Assembly (NCBI RefSeq): GCF_004785795.1 | Contig: NZ_SRRO01000001.1 | Span: 2,294,001-2,358,000 of the forward strand | Reading direction: 5' to 3' | DNA: 64,000 nt | Source of the DNA: Nocardioides eburneiflavus | GTDB lineage: Bacteria; Actinomycetota; Actinomycetes; Propionibacteriales; Nocardioidaceae | Shown here: piece by piece, positions 1 through 9,027 of the stretch | Layout of the letters: each line of letters begins with the position of its first letter | Numbering within the stretch: the stretch's first letter is position 1 | Notes under the pieces: generated by a model | What the model was told of the DNA's origin: nothing | What the model saw: only the letters and a program-made list of their open reading frames with translations | Database searches by the model: none | Program-made: the position numbers and the translations under genes

Positions 1-28
1 ACCGTCGCCTCGGCCTGAGGGGGACGGA

Positions 29-62
29 CGTACGGCCGGCTCCGGGCGGGGCCGGCCGTACG
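29..62 (-). terminator. Hairpin terminator after coaA
   Basis: A perfect 12-bp inverted repeat (29-40 and 51-62, core CGTACGGCCGGC) with a 10-nt loop lies directly beyond the coaA stop on the minus strand. There is no T-tract, which is common for terminators in high-GC actinobacteria. Confidence 0.6.
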
Positions 63-64
63 GT

Positions 65-1033
65 TCAGAGCTTGCGCAGCCGGACGTAGCGCACGGAGTG
101 GTCGGTGTCCTTGCGGAGCACGAGGTTCGCGCGCGAGCGGGTGGGGGCGACGTTCTGGACGAGGTTGGGCTCGTTGATCGAGTCCCAGATCCGGGTGGCC
201 TGGTCGACGGCCTCGTCGTGGGACAGCGAGGCGTACTTGCGGAAGTAGGACGCCGGGTCGCGGAAGGCCGTCTCGCGCAGCCGCAGGAACCGGTCGACGT
301 ACCAGCGCTTGATGTCGGCCAGGGCGGCGTCGACGTAGACGGAGAAGTCGAAGAAGTCGCTGACCGCGAGGCCGGTGCGGCCGTCGTCGCGCATCCGGGC
401 GGGCTGGAGGACGTTGAGGCCCTCGATGATCACGATGTCGGGACGCTTGACCACGACCTTCTCGTCGGGCAGCACGTCGTAGACGAGGTGGCTGTAGATC
501 GGCGCCTCGACCTCGTCCTTGCCCGACTTGATGTCGATGACGAACTTCAGCAGGGCCTTGCGGTCGTAGGACTCCGGGAAGCCCTTGCGGTGCAGGATCC
601 CGCGCCGCTCGAGCTCGGCGTTGGGCAGCAGGAAGCCGTCGGTGGTCACGAGCGCGACGTGGGGGTGCTCGGGCCAGTGCGCGAGCATCTGCTGGAGCAC
701 ACGGGCCGTGGTCGACTTGCCGACCGCCACCGAGCCCGCGAGGCCGATCACGAAGGGCGTACGGGGCGGGGTCACGCGGTGCAGGAACTCCTCCTGCTCG
801 CGGTGGAGCCGGGAGTTGGCCGCGACGTAGAGGCTCAGCAGGCGCGACAGCGGCAGGTAGACCTGCTCGATCTCGCGCAGGTCCAGCTGGTCGCCGAGGC
901 CGCGCAGGCGAGTCACCTCGTCCGGGGTGAGGACGGTCTCGGTGGTGCCGGCGAGCTCGGCCCAGGCCGCCCGCTCGAGCTCGACGTAGGGGGAGGCCTC
1001 GCCGTTGTTGGAGGGCGACGCGACCTCGGACAT
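65..1033 (-). CDS. coaA: Pantothenate kinase (type I)
   Basis: This 322-residue protein would phosphorylate pantothenate with ATP, the first step of coenzyme A synthesis in the cytoplasm. The P-loop GSVAVGKS sits at about residues 100-107, preceded by the conserved segment around [13 protein letters not shown]. Length matches the bacterial CoaA family (about 310-325). The ATG at 1033 is chosen because the conserved N-terminal region begins there and a CACAAT -10-like hexamer lies 7 nt upstream, suggesting a leaderless mRNA. An in-frame upstream extension has only low-complexity Arg-rich sequence. The gene is divergent from glmS, with 65 bp between the two start codons. Confidence 0.96.
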   Translation of the reverse strand: MSEVASPSNNGEASPYVELERAAWAELAGTTETVLTPDEVTRLRGLGDQLDLREIEQVYLPLSRLLSLYVAANSRLHREQEEFLHRVTPPRTPFVIGLAGSVAVGKSTTARVLQQMLAHWPEHPHVALVTTDGFLLPNAELERRGILHRKGFPESYDRKALLKFVIDIKSGKDEVEAPIYSHLVYDVLPDEKVVVKRPDIVIIEGLNVLQPARMRDDGRTGLAVSDFFDFSVYVDAALADIKRWYVDRFLRLRETAFRDPASYFRKYASLSHDEAVDQATRIWDSINEPNLVQNVAPTRSRANLVLRKDTDHSVRYVRLRKL

Positions 1034-1040
1034 GGGTGCG

Positions 1041-1046
1041 ATTGTG
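1041..1046 (-). promoter_or_regulatory. Putative -10 element of coaA (leaderless)
   Basis: CACAAT on the minus strand, 7 nt before the coaA ATG. It is spaced like the other close-set -10 hexamers in this window. No convincing -35 was seen. Confidence 0.4.
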
Positions 1047-1084
1047 GCACCGCGGCGCCCCGCAGCCGCGCAGCGGCCTGCCGA

Positions 1085-1090
1085 TAGACT
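1085..1090 (+). promoter_or_regulatory. Putative -10 element of glmS (leaderless)
   Basis: TAGACT ends 8 nt before the glmS ATG, leaving almost no room for a ribosome binding site. This fits the actinobacterial TANNNT -10 class with transcription starting at or near the start codon. Confidence 0.6.
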
Positions 1091-1098
1091 CCCCGGCC

Positions 1099-2943
<1,845 letters not shown>

Positions 2944-2956
2944 GGCGGCGAGGAGC

Positions 2957-3310
2957 GTGCCGGTCATCGGCGTCGGCATCGACGTGGTCGACATCGACCG
3001 CTTCATGCAGTCCATCGAGCGCACCCCCGCCCTGCGCGGGCGGCTGTTCACCGCGGCGGAGGCCTCGCGCCCGCCGGCGTCGCTGGCGGCTCGCTTCGCT
3101 GCGAAGGAGGCGATGGCCAAGGCGCTGGGCGCCCCGGTCGGCATGGCCTGGCACGACGCCGAGATCGTCTCCGAGGAGACCGGTCGCCCCAGGTTCGAGA
3201 TCCGCGGGACGGTCGCGGCCCGCGCCGAGGCGTTGGGGGTCGCGCACGTGCACGTCTCGCTGTCCCACGATGCCGGCATCGCGTCCGCCGTCGTGGTCCT
3301 GGAGAGCTGA
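2957..3310 (+). CDS. acpS: Holo-[acyl-carrier-protein] synthase
   Basis: AcpS transfers the 4'-phosphopantetheine arm of CoA onto the serine of acyl carrier protein. The 117-residue protein shows both hallmark segments: [12 protein letters not shown] near the N-terminus (Mg-binding Asp) and [12 protein letters not shown] in the middle. The start is GTG at 2957 with GAGGAG about 4 nt upstream. It lies 13 bp after glmS and 11 bp before nnrD, so it is probably co-transcribed. Its product uses CoA, linking it functionally to the neighbouring coaA. Confidence 0.95.
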   Translation: MPVIGVGIDVVDIDRFMQSIERTPALRGRLFTAAEASRPPASLAARFAAKEAMAKALGAPVGMAWHDAEIVSEETGRPRFEIRGTVAARAEALGVAHVHVSLSHDAGIASAVVVLES

Positions 3311-3321
3311 GGGCCGGGCCG

Positions 3322-4737
3322 GTGCTGCGCGCGCACACCGTGGAGGACGTACGCCGGGCCGAGGCCGCCGTCATGGCGCGGCTGCCCGCGGGCGCTCTCA
3401 TGCAGCGCGCGGCCGCCGGTCTCGCCGCCGCCGTCCTCGACCTGCTCGGCGGAGGCTACGGCCGCCGGGTGCTGCTGCTGGTCGGACCGGGCGACAACGG
3501 CGGTGACGCGTTGTGGGCCGGCGCCCGGCTCGCCGCCCGCGGGGCGCGCGTCGAGGCGCTCCTGCTCGCCGACCGCGTCCACGAGGCCGGTCTCGCCGCG
3601 CTGCGCGCCGCCGGCGGTCACGCCGCCCGCGACCTCGCCGACCTGCACCCGACTCCCGACGTCGTCGTCGACGGGATCGTCGGCATCGGCGGACGGCCCG
3701 GCCTGCGCCCCGACGCGGTCGCCGCGCTGGAGGCGTACGCCGGGGTCCCGGTCGTCGCGGTCGACGTGCCGTCGGGCGTCGACGTCGACACCGGGAGGCT
3801 CGACGGACCACACGTGCGCGCCGACCTCACCGTCACGTTCGGCACGCACAAGGTGGCCCACCTCGTCGACCCGGCCGCCCGCGCGGCCGGCGCGCTCCAC
3901 CTCGTCGACCTCGGCCTCGACGACCTCGGGGAGCCCGCGGTCGAGGCCCTGCAGCCCGCCGACGTGCGCGCGCTGCTGCCCCGCCCGGGCGACGCCGACC
4001 ACAAGTACACCCGCGGCGTCGTCGGCGTACGCGCCGGATCGGGCACCTACCCCGGGGCCGCGCTGCTCGCGGTCGCCGGCGCCAACACGGGCCTGGTCGG
4101 CATGGTCCGCTACGTCCCTTCGACAGGCTCAGGACAAGCGGACGACAAGGTCGCCGACTCCGTACGCTCCGCCCACCCGGAGGTCGTGGGGGAGGGGCGC
4201 GTCCAGGCGTGGGTCGTCGGGCCCGGCGGCGGCGGCGACGCACCCCGGATGCTCGGCGAGGCCCGCGCCGACGGCGTGCCGGTGGTGGTCGACGCCGACG
4301 CGCTGCGCCACGTCGACGGCCCGCTCCCCGGGTGCGTCCTGACGCCGCACGCCGGAGAGCTGGCCGCGATGCTGGGTGTCGACCGCGAGGAGGTGGAGGC
4401 TGCGCCACTGGAGCACGCGCGCGAGGCCGCCCGCCGGTGGGACTGCGTGGTCCTGCTCAAGGGCCACCACACGCTCGTGGCCGCGCCGGACGGACGGGTC
4501 CGGGTCACGACCACCGGCGTGCCGTGGCTGGCGACGGCCGGGGCCGGCGACGTGCTCTCCGGACTGGTCGGGGCGCTGCTCGCCGGGGGCCTCGAGCCGT
4601 ACGACGCGGCGTCCGTGGGCTCGTGGCTGCACGGCGCCGCGGCGACCGAGGCGGCAGGGGGCGGGCCCCTGACCGCGAGCCGGGTCGCGGTCCAGATCCC
4701 GCAGGTCATCCGCGAGACGTTCGCAGGTTTGGGATGA
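3322..4737 (+). CDS. nnrD: Bifunctional NAD(P)H-hydrate epimerase / ADP-dependent dehydratase
   Basis: This repairs damaged nicotinamide cofactors. An N-terminal YjeF_N epimerase domain (about residues 1-200) interconverts R and S hydrates. The C-terminal ribokinase-like dehydratase (about 215-471) restores NAD(P)H and carries the signature TAGAGDVLSG near residue 405. Length (471) suits the fused NnrE-NnrD form. GTG at 3322 is the start. An oddity is an in-frame insertion of a 21-bp REP-like sequence at 4116-4136, encoding PSTGSGQ between the segments GMVRYV and HPEVVGEG. The same bases occur inside glpD. The stop overlaps the upstream of two possible alr starts (ATGA). Confidence 0.94.
   Translation: MLRAHTVEDVRRAEAAVMARLPAGALMQRAAAGLAAAVLDLLGGGYGRRVLLLVGPGDNGGDALWAGARLAARGARVEALLLADRVHEAGLAALRAAGGHAARDLADLHPTPDVVVDGIVGIGGRPGLRPDAVAALEAYAGVPVVAVDVPSGVDVDTGRLDGPHVRADLTVTFGTHKVAHLVDPAARAAGALHLVDLGLDDLGEPAVEALQPADVRALLPRPGDADHKYTRGVVGVRAGSGTYPGAALLAVAGANTGLVGMVRYVPSTGSGQADDKVADSVRSAHPEVVGEGRVQAWVVGPGGGGDAPRMLGEARADGVPVVVDADALRHVDGPLPGCVLTPHAGELAAMLGVDREEVEAAPLEHAREAARRWDCVVLLKGHHTLVAAPDGRVRVTTTGVPWLATAGAGDVLSGLVGALLAGGLEPYDAASVGSWLHGAAATEAAGGGPLTASRVAVQIPQVIRETFAGLG
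4116..4136 (+). repeat. 21-bp REP-like element, copy 1 (inside nnrD)
   Basis: It begins CCCTTCGACAGGC and ends TCAGGACA, and is identical over 21 bp to 29845-29865 in glpD. It is read in the same frame in both genes (PSTGSGQ). The CTTCGACAGGCTCAGG core resembles dispersed REP-type elements I know from high-GC genomes; that family assignment is from memory and was not searched. Confidence 0.75.
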
Positions 4738-4745
4738 TCGATGGC

Positions 4746-5909
4746 ATGAGCGATCCCGTGCTGCCGCGCGCCGAGATCGTGGTCGACCTCGCTGCCGTGC
4801 GCCACAACGTGCGGATCCTCAAGGACCTGGTGTCCGTCGACGGCCCCGTGGCCCTGATGGCGGTCGTCAAGGCCGACGGCTACGGCCACGGCATGGTCGA
4901 GGTCGCCGCCGCCGCCCGCGATGCCGGCGCCGACTGGCTCGGCGTGGCGACGATCGATGAGGCGCTCGCCCTGCGTGCCGCGGGCGACCGCGGTCCGCTC
5001 CTGTGCTGGCTCAGCGCACCGGGCGACGACTTCGCGTCGGCCGTGGCCGCCGGGGTCGAGGTCACGGCCTACTCCGAGGCGGAGCTCGAGGAGATCGCGG
5101 CCGTGGGTGGCGCCCGGGTGCAGCTCAAGGTCGACACCGGCCTGTCCCGCGGCGGCGCCGCGCGACAGGAGTGGCACGACCTGTTCGCCGTCGCGAGCGA
5201 CCTCGAGCGCGAGGGCCGGATCACCGTGACGGGCATCTGGTCGCACTTCGCCGCCAGCGACGAGCCCGCCCACCCCGCCAACGACGCCCAGGAGGCGGCC
5301 TTCCGCGACGCGGTCTCGCTGGCCGAGTCCGCCGGGCTCGACCCCCGGGTGACCCACCTGGCCAACTCCGCGGCGACGCTCCTGCGACCGTCGTCGCACT
5401 TCGACCTGGTGCGCTGCGGCATCGCGACGTACGGCCTCGACCCGGCCCCCGGGACCAGCCCGCGCATCGGGCTGCGTCCGGCCATGACCGCGCGCGCCCG
5501 GCTCGTGATGAGCAAGGCGATCGAGGCCGGCGCCGGCGTCTCCTACGGCCACACGTGGCACGCCGACGACAACACGACCGTGGGTCTGGTGCCCGTGGGC
5601 TACGGCGACGGCATCATCCGCGCAGCCGGCAACGCCGCGTCCGTGTGGGTCGATGACTCCGTGCGCCCGATCCGCGGCAGGGTCTGCATGGACCAGCTCG
5701 TCGTCGACCTCCACGGCGAGCTGCCGCCGGCCGGCACCGAGGTGGTCCTCTTCGGCCCCGGCGACGTCGGCGAGCCGACCGCACAGGACTGGGCAGCCGC
5801 GGTGGGCACCATCAGCTACGAGATCGTGACCCGCATCGGCGGCCGCTTCGTCCGGCGCCACATCGACACCGACGCCCCTGACGGGGCGAGCGAAGGGACC
5901 GTCCGTTGA
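4746..5909 (+). CDS. alr: Alanine racemase
   Basis: A PLP-dependent racemase making D-alanine for peptidoglycan, 387 residues. The N-terminal barrel has the PLP lysine in VVKADGYGHG (about Lys-40). The C-terminal domain has the catalytic-tyrosine region GVSYGHTW and the GLVPVGYGDG segment, followed by RGRVCMDQLVVD, all typical of Alr. ATG 4746 is chosen. An in-frame ATG at 4734 overlaps the nnrD stop and would add MIDG, so the start is uncertain by four residues. The gene ends in a TTGA overlap with the next coding region, implying translational coupling. Confidence 0.95.
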   Translation: MSDPVLPRAEIVVDLAAVRHNVRILKDLVSVDGPVALMAVVKADGYGHGMVEVAAAARDAGADWLGVATIDEALALRAAGDRGPLLCWLSAPGDDFASAVAAGVEVTAYSEAELEEIAAVGGARVQLKVDTGLSRGGAARQEWHDLFAVASDLEREGRITVTGIWSHFAASDEPAHPANDAQEAAFRDAVSLAESAGLDPRVTHLANSAATLLRPSSHFDLVRCGIATYGLDPAPGTSPRIGLRPAMTARARLVMSKAIEAGAGVSYGHTWHADDNTTVGLVPVGYGDGIIRAAGNAASVWVDDSVRPIRGRVCMDQLVVDLHGELPPAGTEVVLFGPGDVGEPTAQDWAAAVGTISYEIVTRIGGRFVRRHIDTDAPDGASEGTVR

Positions 5910-6973
5910 GCATCAAGGGCCGCATCTTCGGCACCGTCGTGGGCGCAGCCGGCCTCGCCGCTGCCGCCGGCGCCGTCGGCATCGCCCGCCAGAACCGGAT
6001 CATCGGCAACCGGGCCGCCGGGGAGGCGGTGGCCTTCGGCGAGCTCCACAGCGCACCGCGCGTGGTCGTCGCCGACGACGCCGTCGACCTGCACGTCGAG
6101 ATCGACGAGCCGTCCGACTTCGGCGGACCGCCGGCCACCGACGACGACCTCACCGTGGTGTTCGTCCACGGATACTCCCTCAACCTCGACTGCTGGCACT
6201 TCCAGCGCGCCGCCTACCGCGGCCAGGTGCGCACGGTGTTCTACGACCAGCGCAGCCACGGCCGGTCCGCGCGGTCCGACGAGGACCACTGCACCATCGA
6301 GCAGCTCGGCCACGACCTGCGGCGCGTCATCGAGCACACCGTGCCCGGCCGCTGCGTGGTCGTCGGCCACTCGATGGGCGGGATGAGCGTGATCTCGCTC
6401 GCCGAGCACCACCCCGACCTCTTCGGGGACAAGGTCGTCGGCGCCGCGCTGATGTCCACGACCGCGGGCGGGCTCGACCCCGGCCGGATCCTGTTCCCGA
6501 TGCTTCCGCTCGGCCTCGGCGGACGGTTCGTCGGCCGGGCCGTGCGTACGCTCGACCGGGGTCACCGGGTCGTCGACCACGCTCGCGCGTGGGGCCACGC
6601 CGTCGCGGACGTCTTCACCGACCGCTACGCCTTCGGCACCGACGACGTGCCCGCCTCCCACGTCGAGTTCGTCTACTCGATGCTGAACTCGACGCCGTTC
6701 GCGGTCGTCGCCGACTTCTACCCGGCCTTCGCCACGCTCGACAACTTCGAGCACCTCGAGGCCCTGGGACGGGTGCCGACGTCGATCATCTGCGGCACCG
6801 AGGACAAGATCACCTCGGTCGGTCACAGCCGCAAGCTGCACAGCCGCATCCCCGGCTCCAGCCTGCTCGAGTGCGAGGGTGCCGGCCACATGGTGCTGCT
6901 CGAGCGGCACAAGCAGGTCACCGCCGAGCTCGACGACCTGATCTCACTCGCCCAGGGGCGGGCGGCACGATGA
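5906..6973 (+). CDS. Alpha/beta hydrolase
   Basis: This 355-residue alpha/beta-fold hydrolase has an oxyanion-hole segment FVHGYSLNLDCW (about 85), a YDQRSHGRS strand, the nucleophile elbow VVGHSMGGM (Ser at about residue 156) and a C-terminal GAGHMVLLE carrying the likely catalytic His. The N-terminal 25 residues are hydrophobic and Ala/Gly-rich, consistent with a membrane anchor. The start TTG at 5906 overlaps the alr stop as TTGA. Position between alr and tsaE is common in actinobacteria, but the substrate is unknown. It may act on lipid or envelope esters, which is inference only. Confidence 0.88.
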   Translation: MSIKGRIFGTVVGAAGLAAAAGAVGIARQNRIIGNRAAGEAVAFGELHSAPRVVVADDAVDLHVEIDEPSDFGGPPATDDDLTVVFVHGYSLNLDCWHFQRAAYRGQVRTVFYDQRSHGRSARSDEDHCTIEQLGHDLRRVIEHTVPGRCVVVGHSMGGMSVISLAEHHPDLFGDKVVGAALMSTTAGGLDPGRILFPMLPLGLGGRFVGRAVRTLDRGHRVVDHARAWGHAVADVFTDRYAFGTDDVPASHVEFVYSMLNSTPFAVVADFYPAFATLDNFEHLEALGRVPTSIICGTEDKITSVGHSRKLHSRIPGSSLLECEGAGHMVLLERHKQVTAELDDLISLAQGRAAR

Positions 6974-7860
6974 GCGTGGTCGTACGCCGCGTCGGCCCGG
7001 AGGCGGCCGCCGAGGTCCTGGCCGTGGTGCAGGAGGCGTTCGGGGCGCGTCCCGTCCTCGACCCGCCCGCGGACGCGCTCGGCGAGGACCTCACGTCGAT
7101 CCGGCGGTTGCTCGAGCGGCGCGGCGGCCTGCTCGCCACGCTCGACGACGTCCCCGTCGGCTGCGTGGTGCTCGATCCCGCCGCCGACGGCATGGTGCTG
7201 CGTCGTTTCGGCGTCACGCCGGCCGCCCAGGGCAGGGGCGTGGCGACTGCCCTCGTGGAGGCGGCCGTCGAGGCGTCGACCGGCCGGTCGGCCGTACGGG
7301 TGGTCGCCCGCGAGGAGCTGACCGACACCGTCGCCTTCTGGGAGGCCCAGGACTTCGTCGTCACCGGCCAACGCAGCCCCTACGTCGAGCTCGCCCGCTG
7401 GCTCGGCAGCACCTTCGACGCCCCCGACGCCGACACGATGCGCGGCCTCGGCGCGCGCGTCGGCGGCAGCCTCGTCGCCGGCGACCTGGTGGTGCTCACC
7501 GGCGAGCTCGGAGCCGGCAAGACGACCTTCACCCAGGGCCTCGGGGCCGGCCTGCAGGTCCGCGGCCAGGTCGCGTCGCCGACCTTCGTCATCGCCCGGG
7601 TGCACCCCTCGCTCGGCGACGGTCCGGCCCTGGTGCACGTCGACGCCTATCGCCTCGGCTCGCTCGAGGAGCTCGACGACCTCGACCTCGACACCTCGCT
7701 CGACTCGGCGGTCACGGTCGTGGAGTGGGGCGGGGGACTGGCCGAGGCCCTGTCCGACTCGCGACTCGAGATCGTCATCGATCGCGCGGTCGGTGCAGTG
7801 CCGGACGACGACGAGCTCGATCCGCGCCGGGTTTCGCTCCGCTGGATCGTCGGACAGTAG
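6970..7860 (+). CDS. tsaE: GNAT acetyltransferase-TsaE fusion (t6A synthesis ATPase)
   Basis: Residues about 1-135 form a GNAT-like acetyltransferase domain (GVTPAAQGRGVATALVEAA is the acetyl-CoA-binding segment). From about residue 138 the protein is TsaE: Walker A GELGAGKTT at 178-186, then SPTFVIARVH and HVDAYRLGS, and VVEWGGG, all TsaE hallmarks. TsaE is the ATPase helping TsaB-TsaD make threonylcarbamoyl-A37 on tRNA. The reading frame is continuous without a stop between the domains. ATG 6970 overlaps the preceding stop (ATGA). Usual TsaE is about 150-160 residues, so the extra domain roughly doubles the protein to 296. Its acetyl acceptor is unknown. Confidence 0.9.
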   Translation: MSVVVRRVGPEAAAEVLAVVQEAFGARPVLDPPADALGEDLTSIRRLLERRGGLLATLDDVPVGCVVLDPAADGMVLRRFGVTPAAQGRGVATALVEAAVEASTGRSAVRVVAREELTDTVAFWEAQDFVVTGQRSPYVELARWLGSTFDAPDADTMRGLGARVGGSLVAGDLVVLTGELGAGKTTFTQGLGAGLQVRGQVASPTFVIARVHPSLGDGPALVHVDAYRLGSLEELDDLDLDTSLDSAVTVVEWGGGLAEALSDSRLEIVIDRAVGAVPDDDELDPRRVSLRWIVGQ

Positions 7861-7863
7861 CCT
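7858..7863 (+). promoter_or_regulatory. Putative -10 element of tsaB, overlapping the tsaE stop
   Basis: TAGCCT, whose TAG is the tsaE stop codon, ends 6 nt before the tsaB GTG. The spacing matches the leaderless-type starts elsewhere in the window. Confidence 0.45.
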
Positions 7864-7869
7864 CGACGC

Positions 7870-8508
7870 GTGCTCCTCGCCTTCGACACCGCGACCCAGC
7901 TGGTCTCCGTCGCCCTCCACGACGGGGAGCGCGTGGTCGTCGAGCTCTCCTCCGACCAGCCGATGAAGCACGGCGAGCACCTCGCGCCCCTCATCGCCCG
8001 GTCCCTCGAGGAGGCCGGCCTCGTCCGCCAGGACCTCACTGCCATCGCGGTGGGCGTCGGCCCGGGGCCGTTCACCGGGCTGCGCGTGGGCGTCGTGACC
8101 GCGCGGACCCTCGGGCTCGTGCTGGACGTGCCGGTCTACGGCGTGTGCTCACTCGACGCGGTCGCCCTCGAGGTGGTCTCCACCGGTGCCACCCCGGGCA
8201 GCTTCCTCGTGGCCACCGACGCGCGGCGCAAGGAGGTCTACCTCGCCTCCTACGACGGCGACGGTCGCCGGCTCGAGGGCCCCGTCGTCACCAAGCCCGC
8301 CGACGTCGCCACCGACGCCCCGGTCGCCGGCGCCGGACCGGAGCTCTACCCCGACGTGTTCCCACACGCCATCGCTCCCGTACGCCCCGGTGCGGGCTGG
8401 ATCGCCACCGGGGTCGGCTCCGAGCTCGTAGAATTGCTGGACCCCGAGCCCCTCTACCTGCGACGCCCGGACGCGGTCGCCGGCGCATCCAGAAAGCCTG
8501 TCTCGTGA
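7870..8508 (+). CDS. tsaB: tRNA threonylcarbamoyladenosine biosynthesis protein TsaB
   Basis: A 212-residue ASKHA-fold scaffold that dimerises with TsaD for t6A37 synthesis. The sequence starts LLAFDTATQLVSVAL and has the HGEHLAPLI and GVGPGPFTGLRVG motifs that define TsaB. GTG at 7870 is the start, 9 bp after the tsaE stop, with no strong Shine-Dalgarno but a TAGCCT -10-like hexamer 6 nt upstream. Its end overlaps rimI by GTGA. Confidence 0.95.
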   Translation: MLLAFDTATQLVSVALHDGERVVVELSSDQPMKHGEHLAPLIARSLEEAGLVRQDLTAIAVGVGPGPFTGLRVGVVTARTLGLVLDVPVYGVCSLDAVALEVVSTGATPGSFLVATDARRKEVYLASYDGDGRRLEGPVVTKPADVATDAPVAGAGPELYPDVFPHAIAPVRPGAGWIATGVGSELVELLDPEPLYLRRPDAVAGASRKPVS

Positions 8509-8960
8509 TCCGACCCGCCACGCCGGCCGACATCCCGGCTCTCGCCGCGCTCGAGCAGGAGCTGTTCGGGGCCGACGCGTGGAGCGAGGAGCTGATCCGG
8601 CAGGAGATCGAGGGGCCCGGCCGCACGTTCGTCGTGACTGACGACCTCTCCGGCTACGGCGTGACGATGACGGCAGGTGACATCGTCGACCTGCTGCGCA
8701 TCGGCGTACGCCCCGGCGCCCGCCGGTCCGGCGTGGCCTCGGCCCTGCTCGACGAGCTCCTGGTCGGCACCGACGACGCGTCGCGGATGCTGCTCGAGGT
8801 GAGCGTGTCCAACGCGGCGGCGCTGGGCTTCTACGTCGCGCGCCAGTTCAGCGTCATCGACGTGCGCCCGCACTACTACCGCGACGGGTCCGAGGCCTTG
8901 GTGATGTGCCGCTGGCTGCCGGGGGCCGCGCGGGCGCAGACGGCGACGGCGCACGACTGA
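8505..8960 (+). CDS. rimI: Ribosomal-protein-alanine N-acetyltransferase
   Basis: A 151-residue GNAT enzyme expected to acetylate the N-terminal alanine of ribosomal protein S18. Family features are the N-terminal IRPATPADIPALAALEQELFGADAW, the acetyl-CoA loop GVRPGARRSGVASALL and the LLEVSVSNAAALGFYVARQF segment. GTG at 8505 overlaps the tsaB stop. In M. tuberculosis and Streptomyces tsaD follows rimI; here a terminator-like hairpin and an opposing operon follow instead. Confidence 0.92.
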   Translation: MIRPATPADIPALAALEQELFGADAWSEELIRQEIEGPGRTFVVTDDLSGYGVTMTAGDIVDLLRIGVRPGARRSGVASALLDELLVGTDDASRMLLEVSVSNAAALGFYVARQFSVIDVRPHYYRDGSEALVMCRWLPGAARAQTATAHD

Positions 8961-8974
8961 CGAGACGACGAAGG

Positions 8975-8994
8975 CCCCCGCCCGAGAGCGGGGA
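8975..8994. terminator. Bidirectional terminator-like hairpin after rimI
   Basis: CCCCGC (8976-8981) and GCGGGG (8988-8993) form a 6-bp GC stem with a 6-nt loop between the convergent ends of rimI and the opposing secretion-like operon. Confidence 0.6.
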
Positions 8995-9027
8995 CCTGCA
9001 TCTTCGAACGCTCGAGCGAGGCGTACC

